A program made the translations under genes and the position numbers. The notes under the pieces were generated by a model, which was not told the DNA's origin, made no database searches, and saw only the letters and a program-made list of their open reading frames with translations. Positions 1 to 6,600 of a stretch of DNA of 7,214 bases are shown here, piece after piece; within the stretch, counting starts at the first letter, position 1; each line of letters begins with the position of its first letter. Source of the DNA: Omnitrophica WOR_2 bacterium RIFCSPLOWO2_01_FULL_41_12. Lineage in GTDB: Bacteria > Omnitrophota > Gorgyraeia > Gygaellales > Profunditerraquicolaceae. The DNA is taken from NCBI GenBank assembly GCA_001805765.1, contig MHGW01000036.1, forward strand, positions 1 through 7,214. The letters are read 5' to 3'.

Positions 1-1171
1 CTTTGGCTTTGTATTTCTTGCAAAATGAATTTACGGCATTGCTTTTAAAATTTCTAAAATTTGTTTTCACCTCTATCGGCAAAAGAGACGCGCGCAAATC
101 TAAAACAAAATCAACTTCCGCGTGCCTGTGTGTCCGCCAAAAATGTATGCGCTCGCGTCCATATTTTTTTACGAGCTCGGCAAAAACGCTGGTTTCAAAC
201 AGATCGCCGCTAATCCTAGCGCTCAGTTCCTTATAGCGCAATACCTGCAACAAACCTGTATCATAAAAAAATATTTTAGGAGCCTTTGACACCTCAACAT
301 TGGCGCTATGGCTAAACGGATGGACAAATTTTATAATATACGTGTTCTCTAAAATTGATAGATACTGTTCAACTGTCTGCGCCGCCAAACCTATTGTGCT
401 TGCCGTGGCAGATACGCTTAAAAGCTGTCCGCTCTGTGCCGCCAAAACTTTCAATAAGTTATTAAACTTTTCTATCTCCACAATATTAGCCAAATCTCTT
501 ATGTCTTTCCGCACATAAGTGTCAATTATAATCTGCAAATATTTTTCTTTTATTTCTATTGAATCTTGCAAAACAATTTTCGGATATCCGCCATAAAAAA
601 CATATTCGCGATACATACGGATGACATCTTCAAAAATCGGCCCTTTGCCAAGTTTAGACACCTGTTCCAAGTTATAGTTAATGTTTTTAAACCTCAAGAA
701 CTCGCTGAACGATAAATTAAAAACTTCAAAGTTGACTATCCTGCCAACGAGCGAATCACTAAATTTATTCTTAATATCAAAACTGGACGAACCTGACACA
801 ATTAGCTTTAGATACTTATGATGATCTGCCAACAATTTCAAAAAAGACGACGGTTTCTTAAGATTCTGTATCTCATCTATAAAGACAAATAATTTTTTAT
901 CCGACCGGCTTAACTCTCCCCAATCAAATCCAGCCCCTTCAAGATAAGATAAAAAATTTTCCACGCCAGCGTCAAGGATGTCTGTTTTTCTTGAATCCTC
1001 AAGATCAAAAAAGTATGTTTTTTCACCGGCCGCATTCAGCTGATCTTGCAAATAGAGCATTATGGATGTTTTTCCAACTTGTCTTGCGCCATGTAACACC
1101 AAAACATCGTCTATATTGATATACTTCAAAATTTCATCTAAAATATCACGTTTTATCAAGTTTTTTGTCAT
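1..1171 (-). CDS. AAA-family ATPase with DUF4143 domain (AAA_14/DUF4143), 3' end outside the window
   Basis: I translated this frame by hand: 390 codons run without a stop from an ATG at 1171 to the window edge, so the last few residues are missing. The N-terminal half is a P-loop ATPase. Walker A is GARQVGKTS (residues 28-36), Walker B is LFVFIDE (94-100), followed by IQNL, and a sensor-1-like strand LIVSGSSS lies at 123-130. The C-terminal half matches DUF4143: GGYPKIV (194-200), YVRKDIRDL (219-227), GDLFETSVFAEL (322-333), and EVDFVL...LPIEVK (352-369), which resembles a PD-(D/E)XK nuclease fold core. The family is widespread and often horizontally acquired; its cellular role is not settled. 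No strong Shine-Dalgarno site precedes the ATG, but a good promoter lies just upstream and no alternative start gives a better N-terminus. Family assignment is firm; function is open. Confidence 0.93.
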   Translation of the reverse strand, partial: MTKNLIKRDILDEILKYINIDDVLVLHGARQVGKTSIMLYLQDQLNAAGEKTYFFDLEDSRKTDILDAGVENFLSYLEGAGFDWGELSRSDKKLFVFIDEIQNLKKPSSFLKLLADHHKYLKLIVSGSSSFDIKNKFSDSLVGRIVNFEVFNLSFSEFLRFKNINYNLEQVSKLGKGPIFEDVIRMYREYVFYGGYPKIVLQDSIEIKEKYLQIIIDTYVRKDIRDLANIVEIEKFNNLLKVLAAQSGQLLSVSATASTIGLAAQTVEQYLSILENTYIIKFVHPFSHSANVEVSKAPKIFFYDTGLLQVLRYKELSARISGDLFETSVFAELVKKYGRERIHFWRTHRHAEVDFVLDLRASLLPIEVKTNFRNFKSNAVNSFCKKYKAK

Positions 1172-1200
1172 AAGTGTATGTATTTCTAAACTGCACTTTC

Positions 1201-1229
1201 ATTTTACCATACCTTTATTTCAAAGTCAA
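1201..1229 (-). promoter_or_regulatory. sigma70-type promoter of the DUF4143 ATPase gene, extended -10
   Basis: Read on the minus strand, TTGACT (1229-1224) and TAAAAT (1206-1201) are separated by exactly 17 bases, and TGG directly before the -10 gives an extended -10 (TGn). Transcription would begin near 1194, leaving a leader of about 23 bases before the ATG at 1171. That leader has no convincing Shine-Dalgarno sequence. The -35 lies just past the stop of the small minus-strand ORF at 1238, so the ATPase probably forms its own transcription unit. Confidence 0.72.
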
Positions 1230-1237
1230 GTTTAACT

Positions 1238-1305
1238 TTACCTTATGATTTTTTTACACCATACTCCCATTTTATCTGGCCTTTTTCTATCACCACACTG
1301 CCATT
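1238..1305. repeat. two imperfect direct copies with a 34-base period
   Basis: On the minus strand, AATGGCAGTGTGGTG (1305-1291) recurs 34 bases later as AATGGGAGTATGGTG (1271-1257): 13 of 15 bases match. The remainder of each unit is only loosely alike. The period is not a multiple of three, so it is not an in-frame protein repeat of the overlapping small ORF. It could be a decayed tandem duplication or part of a dispersed repeat; the sequence alone does not decide. Confidence 0.4.
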
Positions 1306-1399
1306 TAACCGCATTTTTACACCTTTTGGCTGTGTTAAGCGGAAAATAAGTTGTAATTGTTGGATTTTTTACGAGAATTGTGGGTTGGTTTGATGGCAT
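1238..1399 (-). CDS. small hypothetical protein, 53 aa, sharing its N-terminal segment with a leader ORF before the NYN gene
   Basis: An ATG at 1399 opens a 53-codon frame that stops with TAA at 1238. A weak purine-rich match (GTGGA) lies about 7 bases before the ATG. The predicted peptide begins MPSNQPTILVKNPTI and ends in a basic, tryptophan- and cysteine-containing tail (KWQCGD, GVWCKK). I do not recognise a family, and see no signal peptide or membrane helix. The main evidence that it is, or was, coding is comparison with the short ORF at 1974-2027. The two share PTILVKNPTI, the four nucleotide differences within that decapeptide are all synonymous third-position changes, and the upstream gap is exactly three bases. 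It could be an intact micro-gene, or a gene start joined to unrelated sequence, since the C-terminal half coincides with a 34-base near-repeat. Moderate to low certainty that it is expressed. Confidence 0.4.
   Translation of the reverse strand: MPSNQPTILVKNPTITTYFPLNTAKRCKNAVKWQCGDRKRPDKMGVWCKKIIR
1355..1399 (-). repeat. direct repeat copy A (coding-like, PTILVKNPTI)
   Basis: This 45-base segment matches 1986-2027 in the same orientation. The best block, coding for PTILVKNPTI, has 26 of 30 identical bases, and copy B lacks one codon near the start. Similarity fades on both sides. Together with copy B it brackets the NYN gene, its terminator and the plus-strand promoter in a unit of about 630 bases. 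Confidence 0.75.
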
Positions 1400-1411
1400 A
1401 ATGTTATCCAC

Positions 1412-1440
1412 TTGACAAATGAATTGATCTACTTTATACT
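1412..1440 (+). promoter_or_regulatory. near-consensus sigma70 promoter facing the NYN terminator
   Basis: TTGACA (1412-1417) is a perfect -35, followed by a 17-base spacer and TATACT (1435-1440), one base from the -10 consensus. The expected start is A1447 or close by. No plus-strand gene follows. The next feature is a hairpin terminator at 1463-1503, and beyond it the NYN gene lies in the opposite orientation. The promoter therefore serves either a very short RNA or an antisense transcript into the NYN gene when termination fails. Confidence 0.65.
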
Positions 1441-1446
1441 TTAGGT

Positions 1447-1503
1447 AGTATTACTAGAAAAGAGCACTTCTTAATGGTTTCGTCCTTAAGCGGTGCTTTT
1501 TTT
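1447..1503 (+). ncRNA. possible short hairpin RNA (about 57 nt) between promoter and terminator
   Basis: A strong plus-strand promoter ends at 1440 and an intrinsic terminator ends at 1503, which defines a transcript of roughly 57 bases: about 16 unpaired leader bases and a 12-position stem-loop. Its last 18 bases are antisense to the 3' end of the NYN coding sequence (stop codon at 1486-1488). There is no ORF of useful length in it. It could be a genuine small RNA, the stub of an antisense transcript, or a fortuitous promoter. The call rests only on signal spacing. Confidence 0.33.
1463..1503. terminator. intrinsic terminator, probably bidirectional, at the end of the NYN gene
   Basis: AGCAC (1463-1467) pairs with GTGCT (1493-1497). 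A G-T wobble and one mismatch follow, then CTTAA pairs with TTAAG, and GG/CC closes the loop TTTCGT. On the plus strand the stem runs into a tract of seven T (1497-1503). On the minus strand it is followed by CTTTTCT, a weaker but usable tail. The NYN stop codon lies inside the stem, so the hairpin would end the minus-strand operon as well as the short plus-strand RNA. Confidence 0.8.
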
Positions 1504-1986
1504 ATACTCTAGCTTTCCGCGCAAATTTTCCATAAAAAATATTTTCTCTTTTGCGTGTTGTCTCAACAGTCCGGAGCACCTTTTGTAATTCGGGCTTAAT
1601 ACTGCCAATAATTTCCTTTTTCCGTACAGGTATCTAACCAAAGAATAAAAATCGCCGTCGCTTGTTACTACCAATGCCTTATCAAATTTTTCTAATTCTA
1701 TCATCACCTGAAGCACCAAATCAGCATCAACATTTCCTTTCAAATCACCATTTCCATCAGGAATAGTCGGCTTAAATATTAAAATAAAACCCGCCTCTTG
1801 TAATTTATTATACAAGTCTTGATTGCCGCTGACAAAACCAATAAATAAATACGCTCTCTCAATATGATATTTCTCTTTTAAATATCGTCTGAATCTTTTG
1901 TAATCTAATTTCCACCCTAAACTCAAAATCCCTAAATGCAGATTCTGACTGTCAATAAACGCGTAATTGTTTCCTATTTTTGGCAT
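1486..1986 (-). CDS. NYN-domain (DUF88/LabA-like, PIN-fold) putative ribonuclease, 166 aa
   Basis: The protein is essentially one NYN domain. AFIDSQNL (residues 9-16) carries the first metal-binding aspartate D12 and the family's conserved N15. GNVDADLVL (84-92) supplies D87 and D89, and VVTSDGDFYSLV (106-117) supplies D110 and D112. These acidic residues form the metal site of PIN-like nucleases, so an active RNase is likely; its target is unknown. I chose the ATG at 1986 because the domain begins at once, as is usual; the longer frame to a TTG at 2037 only adds residues out of a repeated segment that looks coding in another frame. There is no clear Shine-Dalgarno site, and a 17-codon ORF overlaps the start by 13 bases, which could couple translation. 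The gene follows the 528-aa gene by 79 bases and may be its operon partner. Confidence 0.9.
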   Translation of the reverse strand: MPKIGNNYAFIDSQNLHLGILSLGWKLDYKRFRRYLKEKYHIERAYLFIGFVSGNQDLYNKLQEAGFILIFKPTIPDGNGDLKGNVDADLVLQVMIELEKFDKALVVTSDGDFYSLVRYLYGKRKLLAVLSPNYKRCSGLLRQHAKEKIFFMENLRGKLEYKKSTA

Positions 1987-2027
1987 ATGGTCGGATTTTT
2001 GACGAGAATTGTGGGTTTGGTGGGCAT
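1974..2027 (-). CDS. possible 17-codon leader ORF overlapping the NYN start
   Basis: An ATG at 2027 begins a 17-codon frame (MPTKPTILVKNPTICQK) ending in TAG at 1974-1976. It overlaps the first 13 bases of the NYN gene, whose ATG lies inside it in another frame. Its first 14 or so residues match the small ORF at 1238-1399, with only synonymous third-base changes in the shared decapeptide. It may be a real upstream ORF that couples ribosomes to the NYN start, or the stump of a longer gene whose remainder was replaced when the NYN gene arrived. I see no clear ribosome binding site for it. Confidence 0.3.
   Translation of the reverse strand: MPTKPTILVKNPTICQK
1986..2027 (-). repeat. direct repeat copy B (coding-like, PTILVKNPTI)
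   Basis: This is the partner of the segment at 1355-1399, in the same orientation and 630 bases away. The similarity stops almost exactly at the NYN start codon, which suggests that the NYN reading frame was joined at this point or that the repeat is a boundary of a small mobile or duplicated unit. Confidence 0.75.
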
Positions 2028-2065
2028 ACCGGCACAATCTTACCGAATTTATTTACTAATCAACC

Positions 2066-3652
2066 TTAATCAAATTCTATATCTGGATTCGTAGATAAAT
2101 ATTTTAATTTCTTCCTCGCTTCCTCTTCTGCCTGCTTCCAAACACTTTCTTCTATACCAAATCTAAACCACGGAGTGTACCAGCTGTCCGGTAATTTTTT
2201 ATTAAATTTAACTTTTCCTTCTCGTTCATCAAAATATATAATTGGTCCGTAATCAAAAGAAGGGAACACTTCTGAATACAAATCGCTTAGACGCGCCACC
2301 CGGCTCAAAAACGGCTCATCTTCCCACGGCACAGACTCAAAAGCGGTTATAAGTTTTGCCTTTGTCAACGCCGGCCGATCAAACAATTTAAAATGTTCTC
2401 TTAATTCTTCCGTATCTTTGTCGCTAATATCTTGCCGCACAATTTTTTTCCAATCATATTTATCCGATAAAATCTGTTCTTCGGTGAGTATCCCGCGATA
2501 ATCCACGAAATCGCAATCACGCAAATGGATATATAAATACAATAACTTCTGCAATAACGGCTTCAAACCAAGCGGCCATTTATGCTCGGCAATGGCTTGA
2601 TTAATATACAAATCATGTTCAGCAACATCACGACCATCGCCTTTGGCGAAAGACAAAAATCCCTTAATGAATCCGCCGACTGTTGTTTGGTCTTCACCAA
2701 CATGAATAAGCTGCGCGCTATAACGCAAAAGTTCGGAGAAACTACCAGAATTAATAATATAATCAGTTAACAAGGGCCGACCGGCTAAATACTCCTGCAA
2801 TTCTTTTTCAATCAAGACCCCAAAACACAGCGCTTCCCACAGATACCATTCCATGGCTCTGGCCTGCCGCCATTCGTTCAACTCGTTAAAATTACCCAGA
2901 GATAAATGCAAAAGTACGATAAACAACAGGTGGTCCGCTTCAAACTCAAAAATGTTTTTATCTGCTTGTTTAGCATTAACATATAAAAATTTACCTGCCC
3001 AAGTCAATGCTTCTCCATCGTGATTATGCACGGCTTGACCCAAAATCCGTAATACCGGCACCCAATCAACAACCGGAACGTCTGGCTCCTTTTCTAAACC
3101 AGCAAGTTGTACTGACCCACCCAGCGGCGAATAATAAAGAAGAGCGGCCGCTATCAACCTAAGCTGTGGTTTTAATTTTTCATATAGCTCCGCCACCACT
3201 GTTAGCTGTTGGCTAATTTTTAACTGTACCGCGTCCGTTCGACTGAACACTTTGGCAGACATCAATTCTATTCCCTGTTTATCCAATTCCAACAGCGCGC
3301 CTAATGCTTTCCATGATTCAATGGTGGCAGACGCAGTTTGACCGATTACTCCTCTCTGACTACTCTCAAAGACGACTACAGCCTCGTCAATTTTATCACG
3401 CAGAATAGCGACTACCTCCCAATTTATCTGCTCAAGCATGGCCACAAAAAAAGCATCGCGTTTGTCGGAAACTGGTTGAGAAAAATCAAAACGCGACATC
3501 TCTTCTTGTAAATCCGCCAGCCATTGCCAAACCGATTCGTTTTTCCAAGCAGTGCCAAAAAACTCCTCGGCTGATGATACAGCCAAAATGATACTTCCCA
3601 ATCTTTTTTGCCACTCAGCTGTCGTGGCCGGTACAAAATATTGAGGTAACAT
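2066..3652 (-). CDS. hypothetical mostly alpha-helical protein, 528 aa
   Basis: I do not recognise this family. The sequence is predicted by eye to be nearly all helix, tryptophan-rich, without a signal peptide and without a Walker, nuclease or protease motif. Helices such as AAALLYYSPLGG (about residues 168-179), ADHLLFIVLLHLSLGNF (239-255) and WYLWEALCFGVLIEKEL (269-285) are hydrophobic but short and interrupted by charges. They suit buried helices of a TPR-like or solenoid fold better than membrane spans. The C-terminus (about 480-528) is charged, with a YFDEREGKVKF hairpin-like segment and a final helix EEEARKKLKYL. I chose the ATG at 3652, which has AGG nine bases upstream; a TTG at 3658 would add two residues but sits too close to that AGG. 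It follows the large coiled-coil gene after 17 bases (11 if TTG is used), so the two are likely cotranscribed and may act together. Confidence 0.85.
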   Translation of the reverse strand: MLPQYFVPATTAEWQKRLGSIILAVSSAEEFFGTAWKNESVWQWLADLQEEMSRFDFSQPVSDKRDAFFVAMLEQINWEVVAILRDKIDEAVVVFESSQRGVIGQTASATIESWKALGALLELDKQGIELMSAKVFSRTDAVQLKISQQLTVVAELYEKLKPQLRLIAAALLYYSPLGGSVQLAGLEKEPDVPVVDWVPVLRILGQAVHNHDGEALTWAGKFLYVNAKQADKNIFEFEADHLLFIVLLHLSLGNFNELNEWRQARAMEWYLWEALCFGVLIEKELQEYLAGRPLLTDYIINSGSFSELLRYSAQLIHVGEDQTTVGGFIKGFLSFAKGDGRDVAEHDLYINQAIAEHKWPLGLKPLLQKLLYLYIHLRDCDFVDYRGILTEEQILSDKYDWKKIVRQDISDKDTEELREHFKLFDRPALTKAKLITAFESVPWEDEPFLSRVARLSDLYSEVFPSFDYGPIIYFDEREGKVKFNKKLPDSWYTPWFRFGIEESVWKQAEEEARKKLKYLSTNPDIEFD

Positions 3653-3669
3653 AGTCAATTGCCTAATTA

Positions 3670-6600
3670 TTATTCTCCTCTTCTTTTTCCTTCACTTGCC
3701 CTTGCAAGCGAACGCCTTATACGCTCTGGGTTAAACCGATAGGAAGAATCTTGATTTACCCAAGCCACTAATTCTTCAACATTGTTTATGTTTTCACCGC
3801 AAATATTCATATTAAGGTTGCCCTTCATACCATCATCAAACGATAAACCGCTTCGCTCGGCAAGTGAACCAAACAGGGCAGCAGGGTTATTCTGTAAAAA
3901 TGCGGCGTAATTACCACGGAGTCGCTTTTCGACTTCTTTTTTGCGCTGATCTTTGTCAATAATATGTTTAAAAGTGCTTCTGAAATATGCTGAATCATCG
4001 TCGCCTATTTTTGTTCTTCCATTTTCATCCTGACGTATTGTCTCTCCAGCGGCCATACCGGCGATGTGATCTTTATTTCTGCCATCAACTTTAGCGAATT
4101 CGCGCTGATTAGACAATCCAGCAAATGTTTCTCTGATTGCGTCATCGCATTCTTCACTCGCTGTATAATCTATTGTTCCAAAATCTTCCTGCATTTGACC
4201 TATGCTGTGGGTTTTTAAACGAGATAAACGTTGGTCAAGACCCAATTTACGCCACTCGCCCAACACAAACTCCTTGCCTTTGTGGCCCAAGTTACCGCGT
4301 AACATTCCTTCATTCATATCATAATAAGTGTGTCCGCCGTCATCAATGTGGCCAGTGTTCATCGCCAAATTTTTAAAGTCTGCCAACATCTCAAATGCTT
4401 CCGTAAATTCATCCATAGACTTCATAAATGTCGCAGCGGCCATCTTTGCACCATCCGCCATTCCCGCCACTGGTTCAATAAATTTTTCTGTATAAGCCAT
4501 AAGTTGTTCAATGCTGGCGTCTACCGCGGCAGTGGCTCTGACATCACCTTCTCCTGCCTTTTCTATTTGCTCATCTGTTATCATCCCGGCTTCCTTCGCT
4601 ACCCGCATTCTTGAGAGTTTGTCTGCGCCAGGACCGACTATGTTTGCATAATTGCTATGTGCTATCTCTGCCAATTGTTTGTTTGCTTCGCCGTAACCTT
4701 CGTCTGTACTCTCCATACGCCACAAAACAGCTTCTTCAGCTTGCATTTGTTTCCTATCCCCTCCCATGCCAATCAATTTTTGTACTTGCGCGGTTCGATC
4801 AGCCCCAGAACGATTATCTTTTGGATCCCAATGTAACTTGTTAATAAATATTTCTTCCAACGCTTCCGCCTCTTCTCTTTTTTCCCCGGTCAGAGTTTTC
4901 TTGCTGGTCGCCATCTTTGCAACCCGAGCTAATAAATCATCCATCCAGCCATTAGACGTAAGATGTTTGACATGGGCCATCATCTGCGCTTTTTGGTCGG
5001 TGGTAATCTCTTTACCTTGTTTTTGCAATTTAAAAAATTGACCTAGTGTTCCCATGGCGTTTACCACTGACTGCTCGCGCTCCACCCCCTGCAATCTTTC
5101 CGTCTGTTTTTTTACCCAATCTTTAAAAGCAGAAGCTGGAGTTTTAAAATTATACCTCTCCAATGTGAAAATATCCGTGGCGTGATCAGCCGCTTCAGCT
5201 TTATTCGCTCCGGTAATGTCTTTGTTGTATTCAGCTATCATCTGCGCTTGCGCCATCTTCGCGCCGACATTTGTCAACGACAACGCTTCTAATGACAGTT
5301 TTATACCTTTTGCCTGAGCGCCTTCCAAAGCATCTTTCAATTCTTTCGCTCCTTTTTTGAATAAATCGCCCATTTTTTTATCCTTGATACCGTCAATAAA
5401 GGCCTTTGACGCTTCCGCTCCCATCTTTGAAGCTACCTCGGCTGAGAATAGTGAACCATAACTCTCTAACCCAAGAATAATTTTTTTTGCTTCTGTTTCC
5501 GATGCCTCTACTCCGGCACCAACCGCGGCAGCTTTCTGGGCTGCCTGTAAATAAGCAATGGCAACGTTACTATTCTTGCGTTCTACCTCTTTTCCGTTCG
5601 CCATCACCGGTTCGCCATCCTTGCCTATCAAGAACCCACTATATAAGTCTTCTTCTATTTCTTCCAGTCGCTTACTAACCTCCGTGTCACGATCGCGTTG
5701 GTCCATTATTTCTTTCAATTCCTTACTAATTGGTGGTTTTTCTTTACTATCACTGTCACGATAATTTTTTATTTCTTTTTCGTCTGCATCCGGTAGTGTA
5801 CTACCAGCATCCGCCACTACTTTATCCCAAGCATCACTTGCTTTAATTGTTTTTTCTGTCGCCGCCTTGTAGACATCTCGTTGTTCCGCAATAGTGCGAC
5901 TGCCGTCTTCCACTCTTTCTGTCTTTTCTAAATCTGTGGCAATTTGAGCTTTTTTTTCTTCTATGGTCCTTTTTGCGTCTTCAACCGCATTTACCGCCTT
6001 CTGCCTTTCGTCTTCCAACTTCTTAGCTGCCTTTTCCTCCAAAAGTCCTTTGCTGTTGCCTTGAATTTTCACATCCAGATCTTCTATCTTTTTTTCTTCC
6101 GCCACCTTCATCTTTCCAAGTTGAGTTTTGTCCTTGTCAGTCAAAACTCCCTCGGTATCTTTCAACTTTTCACTAATTTTTTCCAATGTTTCTTCCGCTT
6201 TATTCTTCTCCTCTTTATCCTCAATCATCTCCGTATATTCTCCGCTTTTCTTTAGTATTTTCAATCCTTTTTCCGCAAATTTAATTTCCTCATTTGCTTT
6301 ATTTAAATTCGTCTGCGCCAATAGCACATCGGTGTCCGTCTTTAATTTTGCGTCAACAACAACCTGTATCTTAGCCTCTGCGGTTCGCAAGATATTTTTT
6401 GCGCCAGCCTCTTCTGCCTCTGCCGCTACTAAATCACTGCTCTTTCGTCCTTCTCGCGCTTCGTCGCTATCTTTGACAGCTTTCTCCATATCAGGCCTCG
6501 CCCTTTCTATAATTTTCTTCCGCTCACTGCCTATCAGCGCCTTCCCTTCTTCCTCCCACCTCTGCTGTCTAATCGCAAAACGCGCGGCTTCCCCGGCCAG

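Noticed and set aside
3..518. Plus-strand ORFs at 3-236 and 300-518
   Set aside because: Both lie opposite the DUF4143 ATPase gene, whose motifs are unmistakable; their peptides show no domain.
1172..1485. tRNA, riboswitch or CRISPR in the intergenic stretch
   Set aside because: No cloverleaf, no recognisable aptamer core and no regularly spaced multi-copy repeat; only the two promoters, the small ORF, the near-repeats and the terminator can be supported.
1987..2037. TTG at 2037 as the NYN start, adding 17 residues
   Set aside because: The extension falls in the repeat, which is constrained in a different frame, and NYN proteins normally start close to the first strand, as they do with the ATG at 1986.
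2038..2100. Promoter directly upstream of the NYN gene
   Set aside because: TTGATT and TAAGAT occur with a 15-base spacer, too short for confidence; the gene may instead be read from the operon promoter upstream.
3675..3680. GAGGAG as ribosome binding site of the 528-aa gene
   Set aside because: It is 22 bases from the ATG at 3652 and encodes part of the basic tail of the upstream protein; AGG nine bases before the ATG is the better candidate.
4137..5041. Series of overlapping plus-strand ORFs of 77-94 codons
   Set aside because: They are antisense to the large gene, overlap one another and have cysteine-rich, low-likelihood protein composition.
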